This document shows positions 55,374 to 63,826 of a stretch of DNA of 64,000 nucleotides, in pieces. Positions within the stretch are counted from its first letter, which is position 1, and the number at the start of each line of letters is the position of its first letter. A model generated the notes under the pieces. The model made no database searches. It saw only the letters and a list, made by a program, of their open reading frames with translations, and had not been told where the DNA came from. This DNA is from Maribacter stanieri (GTDB lineage Bacteria > Bacteroidota > Bacteroidia > Flavobacteriales > Flavobacteriaceae). The DNA lies in assembly GCF_900112245.1 (NCBI RefSeq), contig NZ_FOYX01000003.1, positions 62,001-126,000 of the forward strand, read 5' to 3'. The position numbers and the translations under genes are program-made.

Positions 55374-58300
55374 TTAAAATTTTAAATTAACTCCTAAAGA
55401 GTAAATTGAGGCTAAAGGATAGTTGTTATCAGATACGCCTATTGTTAAGTTGTCTATTGCTCCATTATCACCAAATCTTGGTTGTAATTCTGGGTCAACC
55501 CCATCATAACCAGTTATAGTAAGCAAGTTGGTTCCTTGAAGATAAAAACGAACACTATCCATACCTAATAAAGCAGAAACTTGCTCATCAAAAGTATAAC
55601 CGATTTGAAGGTTTTTTAATCTCATGTAAGAACCATCTTCTACGAAGAAAGAGTTAGAGTTTCCTTCGTTGTTAGTAATACTAGCACTTAGTGCAGGTAA
55701 AGATGCATCTAAGTTATCTGGAGTCCAAGAATCTAATACTCTTGTACTTCTGTTAGCATTAAAGAATGTTGGAAAATCTGTATAAACTTTATCATTGTTA
55801 AAGATTTCATTTCCTTGAGAACCTTGTAAGAAGGCAGACATATCAAAACCTTTATAACCCATAGTTAAGTTGAAACCATAAGTGAAATCTGGGTGAGGAC
55901 TTCCTATGAAAGTTCTATCGTCATCATTAATAACGTTATCACCATTAATATCACTGTACTTGAATCTACCTACACCGTCAGCAGCAGTTGCGAATCCTTG
56001 ATCAGCACTAGCGCTAACTTCAGCTTCTGTTGCGAAAATACCTTCAACAATTCTACCGTAGAAAGAAGAAAGTGGCTCACCTTCTTGAGTTCTTGTTACA
56101 GTACCAGTAGTTCTAAAACCACCCCAACCTGGTTGGAAAGCATTAATTAACTCGGTAACTTCATTTTTATAACTAGAGAAGTTAACATCAATACCGTATC
56201 TAAAACCTGATTCAGTTTGGTCTGCGAAACTTAAAGTAGCATCAATACCTTTGTTTTGTATTGATCCAAGGTTAACATAAGGTGGAGCAGCATCAATTGC
56301 AGTTGAGCTAATTAAGCTACCATCTTGGTTAATTAAATCTTTAGTGTTTATAACAAAGTATTCTGCTTCAAGATTTAATTTGTTATTAAAGAAGCCAAGT
56401 TCTACACCAAAGTTGGTTGTTTCACTAGTTTCCCATTTTAAATCTGGGTTACCTACAGCATTTAATACAGCTCCTTGAGAAACACCGCCACTACCATTAA
56501 ATCCGTAGTTACCATATTGTTCACTCAAAACAGAGATGTTAGTTGTAGGGTTGTTTACAGGTAATGTTTGGTTACCTAATTGACCCCAAGATCCTTTAAA
56601 CTTTAAACGGCTAACTACGCCATCGGTAGGCCAAAAGTTTTCATTACTTACTACCCAACCAGCACTGAAAGAAGGGAAGATGTCACTCTTGTTGTCACCT
56701 AAGAATCTAGAAGACTCATCTTGTCTTACTGTTGCAGTTAATAAGTATTTACCATTATAGTTATAGTTTACAGTACCAAATAATGAAAATAAAGATGATG
56801 CGTTATCATAAGCATATGCTACGTTTGGAGCACCACCACCATTACTTAGCAAGTAATATTCAGGAGTTTCAAAGAAGTAATCAGTTCTGGTAATTTCCTT
56901 TCCTTTACCTGTTACATTAACTGCTTCAACACCTACCAATGCATTAATGTTATGGTCGCCAAAAGACTTGTTATAGCTTAAAGTGTTAGACCAAACCCAC
57001 TCGTAAGAATCTTGATCAGCTTCCCTTAAAGTGTTTGTAGAAAGTGGCTCTGATGATTCTGGAATAAGAGCTCTAAAACGTCTATCATTATATGCTCTAA
57101 TAGATCCACCAATTGATGTTTTAAATTGTAAACCTTCAATGATGTCTAAAGTCGCATAAATATCACCAAAAACTCTTAGGGTTTTGTTGAAATCATCTGC
57201 TTGTCTGTTTGCTTCAGCTACTGGGTTGTTTGGATTAGAAAGTCCAGTATCATTACTGTAATTACCTGCATAGTTTCCTTCATCATCATAAACAGGTACT
57301 AAAGGAGACATTCTAGTTGCAAAGTTGAACCAAGATTGACCACCACTTCTTCTATCAAAAGAAATATTTGTGTGTTCACCAATTTTGATTTTGTCACCAA
57401 TTTTAAATTCAGAGTTTAAACGAATAGAACCTCTTTTAAAACCAGTTGCAATTTGAATACCTTGTCTGTTTAAATAACTAGCAGAGAAAAGAAATTTAGA
57501 TTGCTCGTTACCATTTTCTAATGTAATAGAAGCATTTTGGGTAATAGCTGTTCTGTAAATTTCATCTAACCAATCTGTTCCACCGCCTGGTTTTACCGTA
57601 GCGCTAACAGGAGCTCTTTGTAAAGTTGCAGGAACCACAGGAGTTGGACCATCACCATATTGAGCGTGAGATGGTACCGCACCGTCGTTTCTTAAACTTT
57701 GAAAAATCATTTCACCGTGTTGCTCAGTATTTAAAAGCTCAGGAACATTGGTAGCTTGTGAGAATCCAGTATACATATCTACTGATACTCTAGCAGAATC
57801 CATATTGTATCCACCACTTTTAGTTGTAATAATAACAACACCATTAGATGCTCTTGCTCCATATATTGCTGCAGCACCATCTTTCAAAACGTTCATTTGA
57901 TCGATATCTGCAGGGTTAATAGAATTTAGGATACTGGCATCATCAGTTTGTACACCATCAATAATATATAATGGGTCATTACTGTTACCTGTACCATAAC
58001 CTCTAATTCTTACTACAGGAGATGCTCCAGGAGAACCGTTATTTGTAATTGTTACACCCGAAACTCTACCTTGTAATGCTTCAGCAGCATTTACAATAGG
58101 AGCTTTAGTTGCTTCAGAAACATCTACACTACCTACAGAACCAGTTAGGTCACCTCTAGTTTGTGTTGAATATCCTGTTACAATAACTTCATCAAGTGCA
58201 GCAGCATCTTCAGCTAAAGTTGCATTAACGCTTGATTGGCCGTTTACGGCAATTTCAGTGCTTTTAAATCCTATATAGCTGAAAATTAATGTAGCACCAT

Positions 58301-58586
58301 CATTTACATTTAAGCTATAGTTACCATCAAAATCTGTTTGTGTACCATTAGTAGTACCTTTTTCTACGACGTTGGCACCAGGTAATGGTTGTCCAGACTC
58401 ATCAAGAACGGTTCCGGTAATAGTAGATTGAAGCATTTTTACTTCAACTTCGTTTGAAGTACTTGTGTCTTCATTTGCTTGGGCCAGTTGGGCTCCTAAG
58501 CAAACAAGCATTGATAAAACCCCAGACTTAATAAAGGAAGACCTTTTTCTGGATTTCATCAACGTGTAATCACGTTTTTGACTCAT
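55374..58586 (-). CDS. SusC/RagA-family TonB-linked outer membrane transporter (pair 2)
   Basis: A 1070-residue TonB-dependent receptor: signal peptide, regulatory domain (TGTVLDESGQPLPGANVVEKG), plug (LQGRVSGVTITNNGSPGASP, VRIRGYGTGNSNDPLYIIDG) and a barrel whose last residues are IYSLGVNLKF. No STN domain. It is a clear paralogue of pair 1 (similar length, almost the same plug and similar barrel blocks such as FIGSPHPDFTYG), so the two pairs arose by duplication. ATG 58586 is chosen by alignment with the paralogue; the frame is open to 58592. Confidence 0.95.
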   Translation of the reverse strand: MSQKRDYTLMKSRKRSSFIKSGVLSMLVCLGAQLAQANEDTSTSNEVEVKMLQSTITGTVLDESGQPLPGANVVEKGTTNGTQTDFDGNYSLNVNDGATLIFSYIGFKSTEIAVNGQSSVNATLAEDAAALDEVIVTGYSTQTRGDLTGSVGSVDVSEATKAPIVNAAEALQGRVSGVTITNNGSPGASPVVRIRGYGTGNSNDPLYIIDGVQTDDASILNSINPADIDQMNVLKDGAAAIYGARASNGVVIITTKSGGYNMDSARVSVDMYTGFSQATNVPELLNTEQHGEMIFQSLRNDGAVPSHAQYGDGPTPVVPATLQRAPVSATVKPGGGTDWLDEIYRTAITQNASITLENGNEQSKFLFSASYLNRQGIQIATGFKRGSIRLNSEFKIGDKIKIGEHTNISFDRRSGGQSWFNFATRMSPLVPVYDDEGNYAGNYSNDTGLSNPNNPVAEANRQADDFNKTLRVFGDIYATLDIIEGLQFKTSIGGSIRAYNDRRFRALIPESSEPLSTNTLREADQDSYEWVWSNTLSYNKSFGDHNINALVGVEAVNVTGKGKEITRTDYFFETPEYYLLSNGGGAPNVAYAYDNASSLFSLFGTVNYNYNGKYLLTATVRQDESSRFLGDNKSDIFPSFSAGWVVSNENFWPTDGVVSRLKFKGSWGQLGNQTLPVNNPTTNISVLSEQYGNYGFNGSGGVSQGAVLNAVGNPDLKWETSETTNFGVELGFFNNKLNLEAEYFVINTKDLINQDGSLISSTAIDAAPPYVNLGSIQNKGIDATLSFADQTESGFRYGIDVNFSSYKNEVTELINAFQPGWGGFRTTGTVTRTQEGEPLSSFYGRIVEGIFATEAEVSASADQGFATAADGVGRFKYSDINGDNVINDDDRTFIGSPHPDFTYGFNLTMGYKGFDMSAFLQGSQGNEIFNNDKVYTDFPTFFNANRSTRVLDSWTPDNLDASLPALSASITNNEGNSNSFFVEDGSYMRLKNLQIGYTFDEQVSALLGMDSVRFYLQGTNLLTITGYDGVDPELQPRFGDNGAIDNLTIGVSDNNYPLASIYSLGVNLKF

Positions 58587-58735
58587 AATCATTGTTGTTT
58601 GTTAGTTTAAATTAATTGTGTAGAATTTGACCTTTTAAAATTTAGTATTGCAATAGTTAAATGTTAAAAAAATCAAAATCCGGTATAATAATAGCAATTT
58701 TAGTTCAAATACCGATAATTCAATAGCGTTAAATT

Positions 58736-58804
58736 ATGAAGCTAATAATACTATTGTGGATCATTGTAAATGTTATAATCTGTGTTTATATACGTAATCA
58801 TTAA
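58736..58804 (+). CDS. Possible small hydrophobic peptide (22 residues)
   Basis: An ATG-started frame ending in TAA encodes 22 residues that are nearly all hydrophobic apart from the ends (MKLIILLWIIVNV then a Cys, ending in RNH). A single-pass membrane peptide of this size could be real, but no promoter or ribosome-binding site is visible and a chance AT-rich frame is as likely. Confidence 0.15.
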   Translation: MKLIILLWIIVNVIICVYIRNH

Positions 58805-58846
58805 GGTATCAATAATTTAGGGCTATTGAAATTTTCAAATTGTCAA

Positions 58847-58860
58847 GTTAAAATTTTAAC
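58847..58860. repeat. Perfect 14-bp palindrome upstream of SusC pair 2
   Basis: GTTAAAATTTTAAC reads the same on both strands. Nearby, TTGAAA-T-TTTCAA (58826-58838) and ACGTTA...TAACGT (58890-58895/58908-58913) are also inverted. Together they look like candidate protein-binding sites for control of the SusC operon. Confidence 0.4.
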
Positions 58861-58991
58861 AACTTTAGTTGATTATGTAGATAAAAATTACGTTAAAAGG
58901 TAATATATAACGTTGTAGTATTTGATTTTTTCCTTTCGAAAATTTGAAAAAAGGCAAGATGTTTTTAGATTTAAAAGGGTTTTTTTAAGGT

Positions 58992-60176
58992 TTAAAAGAT
59001 TTGCGAACAAGAAATAATCGCATAATTATCATTGATATTTGTAGTGCAAAATAGGTAGTTCTCGCCACCGTCTTTAATACCTAATTTTTTTCTAATATTA
59101 ATAACGGAATCAGGGAAATTTCTAGTTGTAACATTTGCTTTTTTTATACCTGATTTTTTGAAGGATTTCTTAGAATAGTCATATGTATTTTTCATTTTGA
59201 AAATGCGACCAGGAAAATCAATTAATTGATCAGAAGTATAAAGGTGCGAATTTGGGTGTATTTTGTGAAGATTATAATTTGTGCCCAAATATTGAAAAGA
59301 GCCAGATTTTAAAATAGCGGCATTTGGTTCATATATATAGGTCAGTGGTTGAGAATAAGAAACTAAGGCATTTTGTTCTTCGCTTAATTTAAAACTGAAT
59401 TGCTGTACTGTGTCGGATTTATAATTAAGTGTTTTAATTATGGGTTCTAAGGCATATTCCTTTTCTATTACCCAAAGAACTTCCTTTACGTCATTGTTAA
59501 TAGCAACAATATGAATTTCTTTTACATTCTTTAATTCTCTTAAACCCACTTTTAAATCTAATAAAGGACCGGTTTTAATGAGAATATTTAAAGTTTTCGA
59601 AAATAAAAAATCCAAATGAGTTGTAACATCTGGTTCGCAGTCAGATAGGTAGAAGACTTTTTTATTATCCTTATCTCTTCTAGACGGATCAATATATATC
59701 CAATCAAAAGTTCTATTGCTCTTTTTTAGAAATGATAAACCATCGGAAGAATAACATTCTATATTTTCTCTTTTCAACTGTTTAAAGTTATGAGCGGCAA
59801 TTTTAGATAAGTCATCATTTTTTTCAATATGAAATACATAATCTAATTTTTTGCTGAAGGCAAAGCAATCAACACCAAAACCAGCGGTAATATCAATTAG
59901 GGTTTTACCGATTACAAGTGATGCTTTGTAATTTGCTGTTATCTCAGAGGAAGTTTGAGAAAGATTAAGCTTGTTGGGGTAATATATATTATCTGTGGCA
60001 AACCAAGTGGGAAGTTTGGATTTCGATTTTACTTTAGATTCAATTTGTTCTACTAATTCTTTAGAAGATACATCAGTAAATTTCGATTTAGATAAAAGAA
60101 TTTTATGAATGTCCATATTAAGGTTATCATAGATAAACTGTTGCACTTCACTAGAGAGTATTTCAAAATTCACCAA
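58992..60176 (-). CDS. Class I SAM-dependent methyltransferase, PG_1098-like
   Basis: A 394-residue protein with a Rossmann methyltransferase core: LIDITAGFGVDCFAFSKK (about 93-110, SAM-binding glycine block), HIEKNDDLSKIA, and the substrate/target motif YIDPSRRDKD (about 166-175). A THUMP-like, ferredoxin-fold domain follows near the C-terminus (IFKMKNTYDYSKKSFKKSGI, ANVTTRNFPDSV). Such proteins are thought to modify RNA, but the target is unknown. It ends the leftward tsaD operon, 4 bases after the PerM gene. Confidence 0.85.
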   Translation of the reverse strand: MVNFEILSSEVQQFIYDNLNMDIHKILLSKSKFTDVSSKELVEQIESKVKSKSKLPTWFATDNIYYPNKLNLSQTSSEITANYKASLVIGKTLIDITAGFGVDCFAFSKKLDYVFHIEKNDDLSKIAAHNFKQLKRENIECYSSDGLSFLKKSNRTFDWIYIDPSRRDKDNKKVFYLSDCEPDVTTHLDFLFSKTLNILIKTGPLLDLKVGLRELKNVKEIHIVAINNDVKEVLWVIEKEYALEPIIKTLNYKSDTVQQFSFKLSEEQNALVSYSQPLTYIYEPNAAILKSGSFQYLGTNYNLHKIHPNSHLYTSDQLIDFPGRIFKMKNTYDYSKKSFKKSGIKKANVTTRNFPDSVINIRKKLGIKDGGENYLFCTTNINDNYAIISCSQIF

Positions 60177-60180
60177 TGTT

Positions 60181-61281
60181 CTAAAGATTGTGGGTCAAAG
60201 ATTTTACTATCTGGTTATCTGATAAAAATTCCTTTAATATCACCTTAATAGCTGTGTAACCAGGTACGGCAACAATCATACCTACAACACCAAACAATAA
60301 GCCGGCTATTATAATTACTAAGAATATTTCTAAAGGATGAGATTTTACACTATTAGAGAATATGAATGGTTGCGAGAAAAAATTATCTACCAATTGTCCG
60401 AATAAAAGACCTAAAAAAACATAACCTGTTTTAGGAAGAATAACTTCACTGAAGTTTGAACCTAAGTTACTGGTCATTGTAAGAGTTAGCATAATAACAC
60501 CTCCAATAATTGGACCTATGTATGGTATGATGTTGAATAGGGCGCAGAGAAAAGCGATTACAACCGCATTTTCTATACCTACAATTAAAAGCACAATAGT
60601 ATAGATAACAAACAAGATGAAAATTTGAAGCAACAGACCAACAAAATACCTAGATAGCAGTCCATTGATTTTTATTAAAGAATTGGTGGTTCCTTTCTTT
60701 TTTGTTTTAGGAATAAAAATTAAAAGTCCATGTTCAAATAACTTGCTGTCTTTTAAGAAGAAAAATGAGATAAAGAGAACTGAAAACAAGCTAATACTCG
60801 CTGTACTTAGTACATTCAAGAAGGAATTTAAAAAGTTGGGTATAAAACCAATATCCAATCCTTCTAAAATATTCTTTTCAAGACCGGCATCATCAATAAC
60901 GTCTTCAACAATATGTGATGAAAGCCCTAAATAGTTAGTGATTTGATGATACAATGTGTTTAAGCTTGTTTGTAATTCATCAATGTCTAATAGGGATAAA
61001 TTTTTACTTTGCTCGGATAACAATGGAATAAATAGTGCGACAATACCGGCTAAAACTCCTACCATTAAAAGCATTGTAATGATGACGGCAAGTATATTAG
61101 GTAATTTAAGTTTTAACCTAAAAAAACGGACTAACGGACTTCCTATTAAAGCAACGACAGCTGCGATGGCTAAATAGGCCAAAACGGACTGTATGGTGTA
61201 GAGAAAATAAATTAAGATAACAATACCTACTATTACCCCTATGGCTCGTAAAATGCCTTGTGAAATTGTCTTTGAAGTCAT
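60181..61281 (-). CDS. AI-2E family (PerM/TqsA-like) membrane transporter
   Basis: A 366-residue integral membrane protein with about eight helices. Family blocks include the N-terminal VVALIGSPLVRFFRLKLKLPN, the SLFSVLFISFFFLKDSKLF region and the C-terminal NIIPYIGPIIGG and FLVIIIAGLLFGVVGMIVAVP, all characteristic of the AI-2E transporter superfamily. Members export small molecules or exchange ions; this one's substrate is unknown. It starts 3 bases after the DUF4159 stop. Confidence 0.9.
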   Translation of the reverse strand: MTSKTISQGILRAIGVIVGIVILIYFLYTIQSVLAYLAIAAVVALIGSPLVRFFRLKLKLPNILAVIITMLLMVGVLAGIVALFIPLLSEQSKNLSLLDIDELQTSLNTLYHQITNYLGLSSHIVEDVIDDAGLEKNILEGLDIGFIPNFLNSFLNVLSTASISLFSVLFISFFFLKDSKLFEHGLLIFIPKTKKKGTTNSLIKINGLLSRYFVGLLLQIFILFVIYTIVLLIVGIENAVVIAFLCALFNIIPYIGPIIGGVIMLTLTMTSNLGSNFSEVILPKTGYVFLGLLFGQLVDNFFSQPFIFSNSVKSHPLEIFLVIIIAGLLFGVVGMIVAVPGYTAIKVILKEFLSDNQIVKSLTHNL

Positions 61282-61284
61282 TGG

Positions 61285-61935
61285 TTAATTTTTAAAAGCG
61301 TAGGTTATAATATTTGCACCCATTTGTAATGCTTTCTCCCTTGTTTCAGGAGTGTCGTTATGTACGGTAGGATCTTCCCATCCATCACCTAAATCTGATT
61401 CAGAGGTGAATAATAATACAATTCTATTATTATGGGAAATGGCAAATGCCTGCGGGCGTTGGCCATCATGCTCATGAATTTTTGGTAATCCCTTTGGGAA
61501 AGAATAACTATTTTTAAAAATGGGGTGCTCAGATCCTAACTCTTCTAAAGTTATTTCAGGAAATAGTCTTTTTATTTCTCGGGTAATATATGGTTTCATG
61601 CCATAATTATCATCGATGTGTAAAAAACCGCCAGAAAGAAGATAGTTTCTCAAGTTCTCTAACTCTTCATCTGAGAACACAACATTACCATGACCTGTCA
61701 TATGTAAAAACGGGTATTGAAAAATTGAGCTATTACCAACTTCTACAGTTTCGGGTTTAGGGGATAAGGTTGTGCCAATATTGTTATTGCAGTACTTTAT
61801 TAAATTGGGTAAAGCTGTAGGGTTGGCATACCAATCACCGCCACCTTGATATTTCAAGATTGCTATTTCTTGCGCGTTAATAGGCACGTTTGATAGTACT
61901 ATGAAAAAGATGAAAGTTGAAACAATTTTTTTCAT
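61285..61935 (-). CDS. DUF4159 family exported protein
   Basis: A 216-residue protein with a signal peptide (cleavage likely after INA, about residue 21) and the DUF4159 core: IAILKYQGGGDWYANP, FLHMTGHGNVVFSDEELENL (about 73-92), GGFLHIDDNYGM (about 99-110) and IYSFP-like KNSYSFPKGLPKIHEHDG. The domain may be a glutamine-amidotransferase-like fold without the nucleophile; the function is unknown. ATG 61935 is chosen over a TTG at 61941, since a -7 box overlaps the TTG. Confidence 0.82.
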   Translation of the reverse strand: MKKIVSTFIFFIVLSNVPINAQEIAILKYQGGGDWYANPTALPNLIKYCNNNIGTTLSPKPETVEVGNSSIFQYPFLHMTGHGNVVFSDEELENLRNYLLSGGFLHIDDNYGMKPYITREIKRLFPEITLEELGSEHPIFKNSYSFPKGLPKIHEHDGQRPQAFAISHNNRIVLLFTSESDLGDGWEDPTVHNDTPETREKALQMGANIITYAFKN

Positions 61936-61938
61936 AGT

Positions 61939-61946
61939 CAAATCTA
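61939..61946 (-). promoter_or_regulatory. -7 box of the DUF4159 gene
   Basis: The minus strand reads TAGATTTG, matching TAnnTTTG, followed by ACT and the ATG at 61935. A leaderless transcript starting at this ATG is possible, or a start downstream. Confidence 0.45.
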
Positions 61947-62007
61947 CAAAATTAGACGGTCTTAAAAAGAAAGGATTATTTGTTCAATAATAGGTGTCAT
62001 ATTTTGA

Positions 62008-62715
62008 TTACCCATTATTAATTGAAGCAACTATTGTGCAAGCGACAATTGCTGCCGTTTCTGTTCTTAATCTTGTAGTTCCCATAGCTACAGGTGCATA
62101 ACCTTTTGCTAGGGCATTTTTAATTTCATTCGGTGAAAAATCACCTTCCGGACCAATTAAAATTGTGACATCTTTATCTGCGGCAACCCTTCTTTTTAAC
62201 TCATGACGCTCGCTATCTTCGCAATGAGCTATAAATTGCAGCCCAGTAACTGGCTTATCTAAAAAATCAGAGAGGTTAATTGGTTCATTTAACTTGGGTA
62301 AATATGTTTGTAGGGATTGTTTCATGGCAGATTCTAAAACCCTGTGCATGCGTTCTAACTTTAATACTTTACGCTCAGACCTATCACAAATTATAGGAGT
62401 TATTTCGTCTACACCTATTTCGGTTGCTTTTTCTAAAAACCATTCAAAACGATCGTTCATTTTTGTAGGAGCAACAACCATATGTAGCCAATGAGATTTA
62501 GCATGCGTTTTTTTTGAAGAAATGAGCTCAACCTTACACTTCTTTATATGATCATCGATTATTTTAGCTTCAAACAAATAGCCATTACCATTGGTGATCC
62601 ATAATTCATCACCATTTTTTTTTCTTAGTACTTTAATGATGTGCTTACTTTCATTGCTGTCAAAAGTGAATGAAGTATCGGTGGCTTGTATGTTTGGGTT
62701 GTAAAATAGTTGCAT
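62008..62715 (-). CDS. rsmE: 16S rRNA (uracil1498-N3)-methyltransferase
   Basis: RsmE methylates U1498 of 16S rRNA. The 235-residue SPOUT protein has the N-terminal PUA-like domain, then the knot region ATEIGVDEITPIICDRSER (about 107-125), TILIGPEGDFSPNEI (about 180-194) and the C-terminal LRTETAAIVA (about 217-226), all family hallmarks. tsaD precedes it by 17 bases. The segment to DUF4159 (61942-62007) has a possible promoter. Confidence 0.96.
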   Translation of the reverse strand: MQLFYNPNIQATDTSFTFDSNESKHIIKVLRKKNGDELWITNGNGYLFEAKIIDDHIKKCKVELISSKKTHAKSHWLHMVVAPTKMNDRFEWFLEKATEIGVDEITPIICDRSERKVLKLERMHRVLESAMKQSLQTYLPKLNEPINLSDFLDKPVTGLQFIAHCEDSERHELKRRVAADKDVTILIGPEGDFSPNEIKNALAKGYAPVAMGTTRLRTETAAIVACTIVASINNG

Positions 62716-62732
62716 AGAATTTTTCGTTTAAA

Positions 62733-63761
62733 TCAAGAAATTACATATCTGGCTTTTGCCGTAATATCTTGATCGGAAAAAGATTCGTTTTTGTACTTGT
62801 GATACCCTACAATACCTATCATAGCAGCATTATCTGTACAGTATTCAAATTTGGGTATATATGTTTTCCAACCATATTTGGTCTGGGCTTCTATTAGTGT
62901 TTTTCTAATACCAGAATTAGCAGAAACACCACCACCAATTGCAATTTCTTTTATACCAGTTTGTTTGACTGCTTTTTTAAGTTTTTTCATCAAAATGGTA
63001 ATAATGGTGTATTGAATTGATGCACAAATATCCTCTAAATTGTTTTTGACAAAATCAGGGTTTTCCTTTGTGTTTCTTTGAATAAAATAAAGAATATTAG
63101 TTTTTAATCCGCTAAAACTAAAATCTAATTCTTTGACATTAGGTATTGGAAACTCAAACTTATAAGGGTCACCGTTTGCTGCATATTTATCTATTAATGG
63201 TCCGCCAGGGTAGGGTAGCCCTAAAATTTTTGCGCTCTTGTCAAAAGCTTCACCAACGGCATCATCTAAGGTTTGTCCTATGATTTTCATATCAAAGAAA
63301 TCGTTCACTTGAACAATTTGTGTATGCCCACCACTAATAGTCAAAGCTAAAAAAGGAAATGCAGGTGCCTTCATGGTCTCATCATTTATAAAATGAGCCA
63401 AAATATGGGCTTTCATATGGTTAACTTCAATAAGAGGTATGCCTAAACCTAACGATAAAGATTTTGCAAATGAAGTACCTACCAATAAAGATCCCATTAG
63501 TCCAGGTCCGCGAGTAAATGCTATGGCTGATAATTGTTTTTTATCGATATTTGCTTTGGCTATGGCTTGATGAACGACAGGGACTATATTTTGCTGATGT
63601 GCTCTTGAAGCCAGTTCAGGGACGACCCCTCCATATTCTTTATGAATAGCCTGGGTAGCCACAACATTACTGAGCACTTTATCGTTCATTAAAATTGCCG
63701 CAGAAGTGTCATCGCAAGAAGATTCTATAGCAAGTATATATATTGTTTCGTGTTCCAACAT
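62733..63761 (-). CDS. tsaD: tRNA N6-adenosine threonylcarbamoyltransferase
   Basis: TsaD transfers the threonylcarbamoyl group to A37 of tRNAs reading ANN codons. From ATG 63761 the 342-residue protein has AIESSCDDTSAAIL (7-20), the metal-binding HMKAHILAHF (about 116-125), TISGGHTQIV (about 137-146) and NAAMIG near the C-terminus. The frame is open to 63797, but a promoter box at 63784-63791 lies inside that extension, so 63761 is chosen. It heads the leftward operon tsaD-rsmE-DUF4159-PerM-methyltransferase. Confidence 0.97.
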   Translation of the reverse strand: MLEHETIYILAIESSCDDTSAAILMNDKVLSNVVATQAIHKEYGGVVPELASRAHQQNIVPVVHQAIAKANIDKKQLSAIAFTRGPGLMGSLLVGTSFAKSLSLGLGIPLIEVNHMKAHILAHFINDETMKAPAFPFLALTISGGHTQIVQVNDFFDMKIIGQTLDDAVGEAFDKSAKILGLPYPGGPLIDKYAANGDPYKFEFPIPNVKELDFSFSGLKTNILYFIQRNTKENPDFVKNNLEDICASIQYTIITILMKKLKKAVKQTGIKEIAIGGGVSANSGIRKTLIEAQTKYGWKTYIPKFEYCTDNAAMIGIVGYHKYKNESFSDQDITAKARYVIS

Positions 63762-63783
63762 TTTTGGAATAAAATTTGAATAA

Positions 63784-63810
63784 CAAAGGTAAAACATAAA
63801 GACCTATCAA
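63784..63810 (-). promoter_or_regulatory. Promoter of tsaD
   Basis: The minus strand has TACCTTTG (63784-63791, -7) and TTG (63808-63810) with a 16-base spacer. Expected start near 63779 gives an 18-base leader. Confidence 0.55.
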
Positions 63811-63826
63811 AAAACTGAGAAAAATA

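Larger units (their letters stand above)
58587..58991. other. Intergenic region upstream of SusC pair 2
   Basis: About 400 bases without a supported standard gene. It holds palindromes at 58826-58838 and 58847-58860, the inverted pair 58890-58895/58908-58913, and a 22-codon open frame at 58736-58804. No clear TAnnTTTG box toward SusC was found. It probably contains the SusC operon's control region. Confidence 0.5.

Noticed and set aside
44671-58586. Recent mobile-element origin of the SusCD block
   Set aside because: No transposase, integrase, tRNA or direct repeats flank it, and base composition looks like its surroundings; the pairs look like an old duplication.
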